A DNA stretch of 64,000 bases from Mycteria americana (taxonomy: Eukaryota; Chordata; Aves; Ciconiiformes; Ciconiidae): contig NC_134365.1 of NCBI RefSeq assembly GCF_035582795.1, positions 133,761,077-133,825,076 on the forward strand. The letters are read 5' to 3'. Under the pieces are notes generated by a model. It was given only the letters and a program-made list of their open reading frames with translations, was not told the DNA's origin and did not search any database. Position numbers and translations under genes: made by a program. Of the stretch, positions 11,871 to 24,600 are shown piece after piece (within the stretch, counting starts at the first letter, position 1; each line of letters starts with the position of its first letter).

Positions 11871-14800
11871 TTTTGTGTTTTATTTATTTGTTTTGATCCT
11901 TAAAAGGAACACTGGAGGTGCTCCTCTGGATTCGGTGCATTTACGCTCTACCATTTGTCTCTCCTTATCTTCACTTGCCAACCTTTCCTTTTTGCTTTTT
12001 TGAAATAGGCCTTTTAAAGATGTCCTATGTAAAAGTTAATTTCTCTCCTTTTATTTGCAGAGTGCCTATAACGTAATTATCTTTCTCAAGTTAAGGGGAA
12101 AGACCCTAGTATGTGTTTGGAGCTTACTGGTATGGTTCTTCTGTGTTGGTCACTGATGCAGTAATGTATGTACTGTTTTGAAGAAATCCCTTCCATGAGG
12201 TTGCTGTCTGCATGAGCCTGTGTGATGGGAGATCCCATTATTTTCAGATTAGTATATGTTGCTTCATTTCTGACTTTTTTTTTCCAAATACATTGTTGTG
12301 TTATTTTGTTCATGTCTTGCATTTGTAAATTCCAACTGTCCTGTCCGGTCTTTTCCATTGATCTTGGAATTGAAGCTGAGCCATATGTCTTAGTTGGTCT
12401 CCTAAAGAAATGTAACTTACACAGCTGTACTGCCTGAGAATCCTAGTAACCTTTGAACCTCTTGGCCAATTTCAAACAAAATTGAGACATAGTTGTTTCA
12501 AGTTGCTGTATGTTTTATGAAAAGGGGTGGCTCAATTAAAGGCAAGTGATCATTAAATTTTATAAACAGGAAAGACTGAAGTATGACCTCAACTATTATT
12601 CAACATCTGAGAACTGGGGAAGAGAGGGAGGTGTTACAAGTGCTCTAGTGAAAGGAAAAAAAGCTAATATTAGTGTTTACCTTTTATTTTATATCAGAAA
12701 TCCAATTAGAAAGCAAAATTCTGAAAAGTCAGGCTTTGTGCTTCCTCTTCAGGTTGTTGCTTCTTTTTGAGGTGCTAAGAGTTAGCAAAGTAATTCTTTC
12801 CTTGTCTGCTTTTATGCAAGAATTAGCAACAGCTAAGAAAAATATTTGATGGTAATTTTTCTTTCTGGTAGGCATGTGCTGTGTTCAGGAATAAGGGACT
12901 CACAATATGAAGCTCCAGAGCAGCTTGCATTTTCTCTCTGTCTTCAGAGACATTGAGGGGAGTGTGCTATCATGGATACTGGTGAGAAAGTGATTGGATT
13001 GTCAGCTTTGGTCTCTTGGTGCTGCTCTTACTTTCAGGAATTTGAATTTTGTCATAAGGCCTTAATTTTCATGAACGCTTCCGGCATTAACTCTGTTGTG
13101 CACAGAACCTGTCAGCAGGCTTCAACAGCATGAGCGGTGCTCATTCCATGAGGTGGGTCTACAAACACCCACTCACCACTTCAGTTTTGCATAGACAGAG
13201 AGTATCTCCTGTTTTGTTTTCCAGGATGTGTGCTGATGAATTAAGGAGAGGAGATGATTATCTGTTGATGGAGTCTAATAAAACACATTCCAGTTAAAAT
13301 GGCAGCAGTCAGGATGTGGTGCTTGAGGAAGTGGGAGTAACATGATAACTGCTCTCTGAAGTTGTTAAACCTGGGCCAACCTAGAGTCACTTCTGTGTCC
13401 ATATACTGCTGTAAAGTTCTATAATTTTGAAAATTAGCAGATTGTTAAATGTGTTGATGTTGGTGTTATTTAGCTTTTCATGTAGGTTACCAGTACCAAA
13501 ACATTATTAACTTTAATTGTTATAGGAAATTCAGAGTTAAATGCACAAATAACTGAGTGAATGTTGCAGTGTAATTTAAGGTGGGATAAAGTGCAACAAA
13601 AACAGTTGAACCAGTTCCAGTAGCTGATTAATGCCAAAAAGGGAAGATGTTACTCTTCTTCCCTGTTCCTGCTCATGTGTGATGTCCTGCCCTCTGCATC
13701 AACTTGGTTTTTGTGCCATACCCCCTGCTGTGTCAAGTCAGAAGTCAGCTCACTGATAAGCAGAAAGCTCTCTGGTTTTGAGGTTTTGTGTGTGCTGGGG
13801 AGCGGTGGTGTTTGGTTTTGTTTCCCCCAGCTCCGGTTTAGTTTTCTGTCAGGTTTATGAGTTGAATTGGCTTTCTGGAGCAGTCTAATGCGCCCCAGAA
13901 ATGGCTCAAAGTAGGCAGCAGGAGCTCAGACCTGAGAATGAGGACGGAGAGGGAGAATGGAGTGCGCTGTTGCCCTTTGACTAGTGATAAATTATTAGAT
14001 CGGTTCAAACTGCCTTGTGCAACTTCACCCTACCTAAACCCAAGGAAGCTGAGCAAGATTTTGATAAATTCCTGGATTTTGATTAGTTCTTGATATAGAT
14101 TTTTATTGAATATTTATCTTCCTTAACTTTAACAGGGTAGGATCCTGCTAGTCTTTAATGTCTTTTTGGTTTATTTACAGTTTGACTATAGCTTGCACGT
14201 AAGTAACACTGCATCTGCAAATGTTCAAATGCTTAATAAGCAATTAAACTTCACTAAACCCGGTATACAGAATATTATTTATTGTGACCTAATTTTGAAA
14301 GTGCTTCCTATTGCCTTAATATTTTGCACTTCATAAATCTCATCACCTATAGTAAGAAACAGGGGAAAAAGGGACTATGTTGTTACAGGAGAAGTGAAAT
14401 ACACAAACTTAAACAGTGTCTCTGAAAATGTTCAGTTTCCTAGAAGTAACTTTTGAGTAAATTGACATATGTTTTTAAAGAGACTAAAATTTTTTTAGGT
14501 TATACCTTGTACAGATCTACTGGAGCTTGTTTCTGAAGTTAAGGAAGTTCTGCTTCCTTTCTGAAACCTTTGATATTCAAGAGTGGGTGTTTTATTGCTC
14601 CCCTGAGATAAATTCTTTAGAGAGATTGGGGGGGGGGAGACGAAGAAAACACCGACAACCTTTTTAGCGTTGCATGTTCATTATCTGACCACTAAGTAGC
14701 TTGGAGTGAGGAATCACTCTGACAGTATCGCATAGTTATTCTTGTTCATTACCCTTTCTTTAAAATGATAATATTTTGGGGGGAGAAATATTTAAAGTTT

Positions 14801-14987
14801 GTGTTTTGAGTTGTTTCTTAAGTTGATTTTTCAGCTGAAGAGAAAGCAGAAAGGATGGTGAAGACTTCTAAGTCTTAATGAAAGCAATCTCAGTTAGGAT
14901 CTGTCTGGTCAGGAAGGGCTTGTGATATGTTATTAGACATAACAATTTATTTTTATTTTTATTTATTTTTTTTTTCTTCCCCCCCAG

Positions 14988-15699
14988 GTGATTCATGGCA
15001 GGGGACGTGGAAGGGTTTAGCTCCTCCATCCATGACACCAGTGTCTCTGCTGGATTCAGAGCACTGTATGAGGAGGGATTGCTTCTTGATGTCACACTTG
15101 TCATTGAAGACCACCAATTTCAGGCCCATAAAGCACTGCTTGCCACCCAGAGTGATTACTTCAGGATTATGTTCACAGCTGATATGCGAGAACGAGATCA
15201 GGACAAAATCCATTTGAAAGGTCTGACAGCTACAGGCTTCAGTCATGTCCTCCAATTCATGTACTATGGAACTATTGAACTGAGTATGAACACTGTTCAT
15301 GAAATCCTTCAGGCTGCCATGTATGTCCAGCTTATAGAGGTGGTAAAATTTTGCTGCTCTTTTCTCTTAGCTAAAATCTGCTTAGAAAACTGTGCAGAAA
15401 TTATGAGACTTCTGGATGATTTTGGTGTAAACATCGAAGGAGTCAGGGAAAAATTGGATTCCTTTCTGCTAGAGAATTTTGTGCCACTCATGTCCAGACC
15501 TGACTTCCTTTCGTATCTGAGCTTTGAGAAGCTCATGTCTTACTTGGATAATGATCATCTGAGCAGGTTTCCAGAGATAGAGCTGTATGAAGCTGTTCAG
15601 GCCTGGCTGCGCCATGATAGAAGACGCTGGAGGCATACGGACACCATCATTCAGAACATCAGGTTTTGTTTGATGACACCATCCAGTGTTTTTGAGAAG
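14988..15699 (+). CDS. KLHL15: KLHL15 first coding exon (BTB and BACK domains)
   Basis: The coding part begins at the ATG at 14995, seven bases after the acceptor, and gives residues 1-235 of Kelch-like protein 15. The sequence opens MAGDVEGFSSSIHDTSVSAG and carries a BTB fold from about residue 31 (LLLDVTLVIEDHQFQAHKAL) followed by a BACK domain (about 133-235). BTB-BACK binds CUL3 and dimerises; in mammals KLHL15 directs PP2A B56-beta, CtIP and doublecortin to ubiquitination. The exon ends FEK|, and the donor is AAG|GTTGGT, weak at positions +3 and +4. The frame stays open for seven codons into the intron before TAG (15721-15723). The -3 position at the start codon is T, a suboptimal context. 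Near-complete identity with the recalled human protein supports the assignment strongly. Confidence 0.96.
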
Positions 15700-18600
15700 G
15701 TTGGTGCATTTGAAAAGCAATAGACAGGATTCATCATTTAGCTAGGGCAGCATGCCATTAAATAGGTAAGATACCCAAACCTATTAGGAGGAACAAAAAG
15801 ATAGCATTTATTTTTCTAATAAACCCATAGAAGACAAACATCTAAAAGTATTGTCATCTGATTATTAGACAATAGTATGTACAGTGGCTGGAGAACAGGT
15901 AGGTTTACAATACATGTTTTTAAGTGACTTCATAAGGAAAGGACATTTTAAAATAAGGTCACTTGTATCAAGTTTTATTTCAGTCATTCTTACTGTTTTC
16001 CACAAGTTGCTTCTTGCTTTACAGAGATTTTAGAGCTGCATACAGTATGTAGGGTATATGTCATGATAATTGTTGTCAGTATAATCAAAACATAATGACT
16101 GTAGCGTTTACGTGGTTTAAGTACAGATTTTTTTATTTACAAATATTTTTCTATTTACTAGCATCTGCTGTTAAATCTGCAGGGTGTTTTTGTTGTTGTT
16201 GTATCTTCAGTGCTTGTGCTGTTACACAGCAGTTGGAAGTAAGCCCTGATCCTGCAAAGTTACACGTACATTTGGTTCTACACAAGGCACATAATACAAT
16301 TAGAAGTTATTGATGGTGTGAAATGTAATGATTTACTTAAAATATAAGAGGAATCTTTGTAACAGGTGATCTAAAATTCAACTGATCATTGTATGTATTA
16401 AGAGGTTAAAAGAGAACTTGCTTTTTCTGCTGTTCTGTTGAAGAATAGATGAAAAATGTTGTTTTCAGGTTCCTGAGAATCTCTGAATATTTGTCAACTA
16501 GAAAATTACAAAACTTTGTAAGCAGCTCTCTTGCAGGCTAGTAACAGTAAGGGTATTCAGGTTAGGAATTACTTAAACTGTGCTGTTTTGTTTTAACAAT
16601 GTTAATTTTGTGTGATAAGATACAACTTTAACTTGTGTATTGTTCACCTCTCAGTGACTTAATAGGATTTAAGACCCTGTGTTTCTGTTGAGCTTCTTAT
16701 AAATCAATTTCTATATATTTTTACTTTGGTATCTAGTGAATATACAGATAAGGTTGTATTGTTCTTGGTCATTTTAAGGGCTACTGGATCATTTAAGCAG
16801 TAATGCTTACACTTACTTGTATTTTAAATTATAAAAGCTATTAATTACTTCAGAGATGAGTGAGTTTTTATATTTTGGATTTTTTTGTGTGTGTGTGAAT
16901 TGAGTAGAGGAAGTAATACATAAAATACATTTATGATCCTATATTAGCCTATAGACATAAACAAAATAAATACCTAAACATATTTTAGAACAGTAATGTA
17001 ATGTTTATATTGGATTAAAATGTTTCCAACTAGTAAGAGCTGAACTCTGCAATATACTGTGTAGGGTCTTCTTTTAAATAATGCATTTACCTTATTATTA
17101 CATCATTTAAGCCCTTCAGTAGGAAAATTGGTAGGATTCACAGAGTGTTCTTAAGGTCAATCTAATAGGGTAAGGCTCATCTGAAAGAGTCTGCTTCAGC
17201 TCTTTGAATTTTTGGGATACAAGTTCAAGCATCCAGCTGTCTTCAGTTAAATTTCTGTATGCGCAAGTGAAAAGTATATGTTGGTCTTCAGCATTATATT
17301 CACGTATAACTTCTGGAGCTGGTTTTGGTATCAGTGGTATAAATCCTGCATACAGTGCTTCTCATTTTTATCTTGACAGCTACCAAATGGTGAGATAGGT
17401 ACAACTTAAGGAGATAAGTTTTTTTCAGTATCTCAGTTTATATACCCACATATAAAAGCTTTATCTGTGAATACCGTTTCCATTAATTGTATGTGGGAAC
17501 AGAGAGAAGCCAGTGCAGATTCTGAAGTGGGACAACTCAGCAGAGGGAAACACAGCTAAATAAGTATGTCATTTGTTGCTGCAGCTAGGAGTGTATTTGT
17601 GTTTTGCCCTGGCTAGAGAGCATTGAGTAATCCAGCATGAAAAGTGACAAAGGACAACCGCAGTTGGAGCTAGCATCAAGGTATAGACCACACCTTTTTT
17701 TTTTCCTTTTTTTTTTTTTTTTTTTTTAATAAAAGAATGTGTCTGTTAACTGTTCTGGAATTAACCTGAGGAGAACTCTCTTCTGTGTGTAGAAGGGGGA
17801 AAATATTGGTAAAACTGCTTTTTTGGAGATCCACAAACAGAATTCACCCCTTTCCTGAAGGCAGCACATAGTAAATGTCTGCGTCAATGTACCAAATACA
17901 ATCTGAGGCTGACTCTTACAGTTCAGCGAGCTCTGTATTCACTGTACAGTGGCTGGCTTGTCAGCTTGTCATATGTACTCTTACGTAATCTTTCTAATAC
18001 GCATTTCTAAGATGCCTGTCATTGTAGTATATAAATAACTTATATAACTCAACTTTGCAAGTCACAGTAAGGATACTTTTGGCCTCTTAAGCCATTCTGT
18101 TTCTTACATCATTTTTTGGAAGAGATTTACAATCTGAGTGGGATGGCTTGTCCTTTTAAAAAGGAATTGATGAGCGACTCTAGATTTATACCTTGAGGCT
18201 GATGTACATTTGAAGTGAAGGTGCAGCCTGTTTGCTTACTCTAAACTGTCCTGGAAGAACGGCTTCTGAAGTATGAAGAGATAATGCTTTTGTTCCTCAG
18301 CCCTTAAAATAGATGTAGATGTATGAGGGAAAATGGAAAGATAAATGAAGTAAGGATTTGGGGAATAGTTAGAAAATAAAGGCAAAAGTATATGGGGAGA
18401 AGCACAAGTTCCACTATCCATGTTACACTTTTCTTTATTTGAAATATATCCATGGCTCTGTAAGTCTTGAGGAAGGTTGTAGATAAAAATTAGAGGGCAT
18501 TTCTCCTAGATCACTGAGTTCATCTCTGTGTTACTGGAGGCAACCATGTCATGATTTCCCTTCATGTACTGTTTAAGCTCCATTTAGTTTCTGCGTACTA

Positions 18601-21600
18601 CTCAGATTGAAATGTTGTTTCAAAACCTCTGTCCTTAAAATTGAAAGTTGTTGGGTTTTTTTTATGTCCAGTCTATAGGGTTTGTTATGACTAGCCCATG
18701 CTGATTTATAAATTCCCAACTTAGTAATCACTAGGTACATCAGCTTCTGCTTTAGAGGTAGGATGGATAGCACATTATCTTTGAGTATGTGCTTTCCTGT
18801 GCCTAGAAAATAGTAACTTTTGAGAAGATGTCATTGTAATTTTATGTCATTGTGACTTGACCTTTGATAAATGTGTTGAATTTATCTTTTTTTTTCCTCA
18901 TTTACGTCCATGTCTAGTAATTCATATGTATCTACTTCTACAACTTCGTATGCTGAGGCTTAGAATAAGAAGTGTCTAGTGGATGAGGTTAGTGGGCCCC
19001 TCTTATCTTAAATAGGTGCTGCACTTGATATTTTTATGTCTAAAGGTTACTGCTGTCTTGGATAGATTTGCTAGAAGTATTTATTATGTGCTGAGCATCT
19101 CAATTCTGGCATATAGATTGTTGGCTCCACTCTCATTTGAGATATTAGATTTGAATTAGATTCCAGCTTGATTGTGATATAATTTCTCTTGCCAGTTTCT
19201 AAAAAGGAACAGCAAAATACTCAGTTTGAGGGCGTTGTCCTTGCTGCACAGAAGCTATGTCTTCTTGTCCTTCTGTGGTTAGGCTGAAAAACGCAAGTGA
19301 TTTGTAGCACTTGCAAAATAGCCCTTCAAAGCCCTGTAGTGGTACTGACCAGTTTTTGTACTGGCCATGGGATGTAACTAAGTAATGACCCATGCTAGAA
19401 AAAGGGAAAGTTAAGTACAGCAGCTTGTCCAGTGCTATGTATACTGATGTTTGGTTGCAAAGTAATTTTGGTTACTGCTGGTTTAGACACATACGTGTGA
19501 CTTTTTCTATTTGACTGAATTTTGTTCTGGAATAAGTGCGTTAACATTTTGATAATGTTTGTTGACAGGCTTATAATTGTGCTTAGAATATGGCCAGAGA
19601 TAAGTAGATGTGAAAATAATCAGGATCCTGGTTAGTAGGACTGATGGATCTTTAGTTTTGATTCAGCTTAATCTCTAGTAAAATACCAATTTTTTTGCAA
19701 GTAAAAGGAAGAATTTGCTCTCTAGAAGTCCGATACAGACGCCACCATTATTCATTGAAAAGGTGTAGCATAGCTTCTGTACTCCTAGTAGAGTTTGAGT
19801 TGCATCACTTACACATTCAGAATTGGCAGTTTTAGAAAACTTAAGTAAGCACAATTTTATAATCTTTGAAATAGTTCTCCACTTATGTGACTAGAGATGA
19901 TAGAGTCACATTATGAGCCATCCAGGTTTTTCTGTGGTTTTTTTACCAGTTCTACAGAAGGAACCAAGCTAATATCTACCCCATATAAAAACATGTTAAG
20001 ATTTAGTTACCAGGTGTACAAATAATAGATGTTTAATTTGGGCACTTCAAAAGTAGCCTTTCTCCATGGTTTTGAAAGCTTTTTCCTAAAAGCCCAAGTA
20101 ACAAAAATATAAATAGAGCAATAGCTGTAAATGGTGTGGGTGGGGAAGCTATACAGTGAAGTCAAACTTGTGTTGCAGAACATTTACCTTGCATTTCATT
20201 GCTCTTCCTGCAGCTTATTAATTTGCTTAATTGTTTGGGGGGGGGGGGGGAGATGATGAACATAACATGGGATACATCTGGTCTTTCATGGGGATCACTT
20301 TTCAAATTAGAAACTAATGGCTTACATTTTTGGCTTTACTTTTTCATAGACTATAGATGGAAAATTCTGAAACTTGCATAGCTGCTGCAACTAGAAAAGC
20401 ATGCATTGCAATACAGCAGAAAAATAGGCAATGATTAATAGCTGCATTAATTTGGAAAGCCAGCAGTTTTTACTGTTTCACTGATTCAAAATGAAGAAGA
20501 GAAAATGCATTCAAGCTCCAATTTACTATGGCTGGAGGGATGGTGGTGATTTTGGTGAAGTCTTGATGGTTTTGGTATTGACTACCCTAGGGGGTGAGTA
20601 TAGAGGTGAATGTTTTAAATTATTTTCCTCATCTTTCTTTTTGGAATGACACATTTGATTTTGTTTATGCTGTTCCCTGTCTGTGTAGCTAAAAGTCCAA
20701 CTGTGAACCACTATAACTGGTAGATGATGCAATGAGATAGTTCTCATTAGAGTTCTTGGGGAGCTCTTACATTAGCGCTGTGTCCCAGCAGAACCTCTGT
20801 AAAAAGGTTTTGTCCAGAAAACTGAAGAGAAAAAATTGGAAAGAATGTAAAAGTCACATGAGCAAAGCTTTAGCACTTGGATTAAATTCCTTTTTTACAA
20901 TAAGGCTGGGGTTGGTAAGGAAGTCCAACTTAAACTTTCTTTGAGACCCTTCAGCAACATAACAGAATAGTGTTTCTTTAAACTTTGAAAATGCTATGAA
21001 GCATTTATTTTTTTTTTATCAATTCAGAGTTGATGATGTACTCTTAAGAATGCACATTTGTTTTACTTCAAGGTTAGTGTACATTTCCATCTGTTTTGGA
21101 TGTTTTGCAGAAACTTGTGAGCATTCTCTAATTATTTGTTGGTAATTAGGGGCATGTTCCTTCTAGAGCTTCTCCATTTGAACTTAACAGGAAAATTGGT
21201 CTGTTGGTAAGCACTTGAGATATTTGTTGATCAACTACATGTTGCTACTTATGGGTAATGGCAGAAGGCTACTTTTGAAAGCTGAGGGATTTCCTTCAGC
21301 ATATTTTGGGTGTCAGCAATTCCCACAAAAGGCTTGCTGAAGGACATGTTCTTTAATCTACTAAAATTAAAACATATGCACAACTTAGAGTTGTGTTTTA
21401 ATACCTAAACACCTAGATTTTAATGCTTCTCTTTTTTGATTATACACACAAGTAATTAAAAGTATTGTAAAATTATTCAGAAGTGTAGGTGTTTGGAGGG
21501 TTTTCCTTACTATGGGCTGAATAGGACTTTCACATAATTCTGGAAGATTTCACACAGACAGTGTGTGAATGTGAAAGTGGGCAAACTGACCTACATTTGC

Positions 21601-24600
21601 GTTGTCTTCATTTGTATCAAGCAAGTGTGAGCAGTCTGTACTTTCATATAGGCATATCCTAACATTCATCTTGGACCATCATTTGAGCCTCAGGAGAGGT
21701 ACCACGCTCCTGTATGGCAGAGGTTGTGCTGGTGAAAGGTGGAAGGCTAGAAACACTGATATTTTTCTTCAACGTCAAATTCTAGGAAGCCTCCAACTAC
21801 CTTTTCTTACCAGAATTTAGACAGTCTATCGCTCTGGTTTGTTTTGGGGTTTGTGGGTTTTTGTGTTTTTTTTTTTTTGGGGGGGGGGGGGTGGTGGTGT
21901 GTGTGTGGTGTCTGCATATTGTAAGAATTGCTAGTGCTTATATATCTTAATGTTCATCTGTTCAAGATTGTGCTTGTAGATAGCTTCCCCGTGAACTTCA
22001 GTCTGAAAGAGTTGTTTATAACTGGTAGCTGCATTTGCTTCTTGATGTCTTTCTGGTTTAAGGTAAGAGATTGAGGCTTTGCTTTGATGTTAGTGCCTTT
22101 GTCAAGATAAGTAATAGTAAACTACTAAGAGAGTGATTCCCTGGTCTTGAGATTCTGTCTCTGGAATTAGAGATATTCCTTGTTTCCTTTTGCATGCTGT
22201 CATGCGATGAGATTTAGGTTATGTGAAGGAGTAGAGTGATGAGGATATAGGAGGCTTATTTTATTTCCAGTTTCTGGCTGGCATTTCAGTTTCTAGATCT
22301 AAAGACAGAGTTGTAAATGTTGAGGGGGAAAGAAAAAACAATTTTCCATCTCTGCCAGGCTTTGCTGGCATGCTTCACGTTGTAAGCATGTTGATCCTGT
22401 TGTCTTCCATAATCATCCAAGAAAACTTGAAATGCATATAGGTGGAACAAAAATAGTTTATCTTTTTGTTTAATTCAAAAAATGATAGCTCTGGTTTGGA
22501 AATGCATGAAATAGTTGTGCTGTTTTAGAATTTGAAAGTTACTTTTAAGGATAAAGTAACCCACCCGTGATTCTTTGTCATTTTAACTTCCTGATTCATT
22601 TTTTTGTACCCTTTAAGGCTTTCTATATTTTACCATTTTTCTGTGCTGTGGTTCTCTCCGCCACCCTCCCCCAGCATATTTTCTGGAATTTATGTTCAAT
22701 CTTTTCAGTCAGGCAAGTTATGTGGTTTATTCTAACAAATGCCATATGAGCAGATCTCCTGTGTTTGTATGATGGATTCTTTATTTGCAATAAGAAAATA
22801 GATCTGTTATTCCCCAGAAGAGTTGGGCTTACTGTGGGTGTTTTATAAGCACTATACCTAAGTAAACCTTTTCTCTCCATAATCACCCCCGATAAAAATG
22901 GTGGAAAGCAGCTGGATATTGCCCCGAGAATAATATATGCAATCTGCATGTGACCATCCTCTTTTTCCAAGCAAAGATAAGTTGAAGTTGTCAAAATAAA
23001 GTGGGGAAAAGAAAAAGTGTAAATAAAAACATCAAATCACTGTAATTCTTGAGCTGTATAGTGCTTTACAATGGTAGGTTAGTATTTGTGGTTTTTTGAA
23101 AATCTGGTGTGTAAACGAATCTCAAAATCTGTGCAAAACATGTCCAATAATAACAGTTCAAAAGATTTTTTAAAAAAATCTTTATCTGACATCAGAATGT
23201 CTTAATTACTATACAAGGATGAGAAATTATTAACAGAAAGCTAACAAAATTTGAATAGCACATGTTTATGGAAGAAGCAACTACTTTATTCACAAGGTAT
23301 AAAGAACATTCATTTCCAAATTGCTTTTCATGTACATGAAAACTCACACCACGACCCCTTAGGTAAGTGGTGGTACAGGCTTTTGTCCCCTGGGGCAGGG
23401 AATAGGAGGAGGTGGGGGAACAGATATTGAAAAATAGTAGCTTCTGACGTTATCTTGTGGTCACTTTGAAATTGCAGAGTGGCCTGACATTTTTTCAGAG
23501 CATCACTTCTCTTTTTTGGAGCTGGTGGGAACTAAAGGCATTCAGAGTGTTTGAAAGCAGTCCAGCTTTATGTGAAAGAAACTAGGACTTAGGATCAAAT
23601 CTGATAGAGGATTTGTGGATTTGGCAATATCTAGCAGGCTTTTATTTGTTTTTGAAGTGTAATTCAGGATGCTGTGTTACACCGGACTGTACAGGAAGAG
23701 CGAAACCTCTTTGAAGAGAATCACGTGGTGACCGAAGGTCTGCCTGGAGCTAGATTTATTAAAATGTTCAAGAGAGGGATGTGTTTTGGAGTTGTTTCAG
23801 GAACTTAAATTGGTTTTAGTAGGAAGGGTCCTGGAAAGGTAAATTCTTGCAGTCTTCCCCCCAACTCCAATAAAACTGAGCAGGGATAGCTCTTTTCAAA
23901 TTGACATGGCACCAAGAAGGAGCACTTCACTACTATGTGGTCATTCAAAGGTGGTAACTCTCACCTGGGAAGTGGAATTTTAAACCTACCTCTGCAATTT
24001 ACCAAATAAATGTGCAACCAAAGGATTATAGGTTGAGATGTCTTCCTTTTGTGTTAAATGCGTGTGTTAAAGTGTGGAGACTCACAGGAGGGAAACTGTA
24101 AGGTAACCATCATGACGAATGGTTAGTGCGATCACATGTTCTGAAGAAAGGGGTTTGGGTACTTTCCCTTCCCACCCTGCCCCAATTAAATAGCCCTGTG
24201 AGCAGAGCCTAGCATTTGGGAATACCTGATTGGGCTTGATTGTGAGAATTCAGCAGAAATTAGACTAGGGTAGACCTTGGTAAACACAGAATGGGTGTGT
24301 AGAATGTTTTTCAAAATCAGGAAGGTAGTGCGTTTTTAATTTAGGTGCTTCATGGATTAAGCAGAAGATGAACAGAGGCTTTTTTGGGGAGAAGGAATAA
24401 TGATTTTTAGACATGGGGATTTCAGTTGTGCAGAATTCCGGCTTAAATTCTGCATGTGAGTATTCTGCTGAAAATGTTGGTCACTGCTGTTAATTACTGA
24501 ATTGCCTTCTGGATTTTGGATAACAGTACATTAGCTTAACCCTCCATGCACAAATGCAATTGCTCTCAAGATTACCTGAATGAAACGAAGTAAAATAATC

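Larger units (their letters stand above)
6561..14987 (+). other. KLHL15: KLHL15 5' intron
   Basis: This is T/G-rich intronic sequence between the CpG island and the first coding exon. It holds a dinucleotide microsatellite (7743-7797), a CR1 fragment (11745-11870), a 10-bp inverted repeat (8322-8331 with 8341-8350), a run of 11 C (10634-10644) and a run of 10 G (14638-14647). It ends in a long pyrimidine tract and CCCCCCAG at 14987. Open frames here (the largest being 137 codons at 9244-9657) have no recognisable homology. An additional non-coding 5' exon may be hidden here. Confidence 0.55.
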
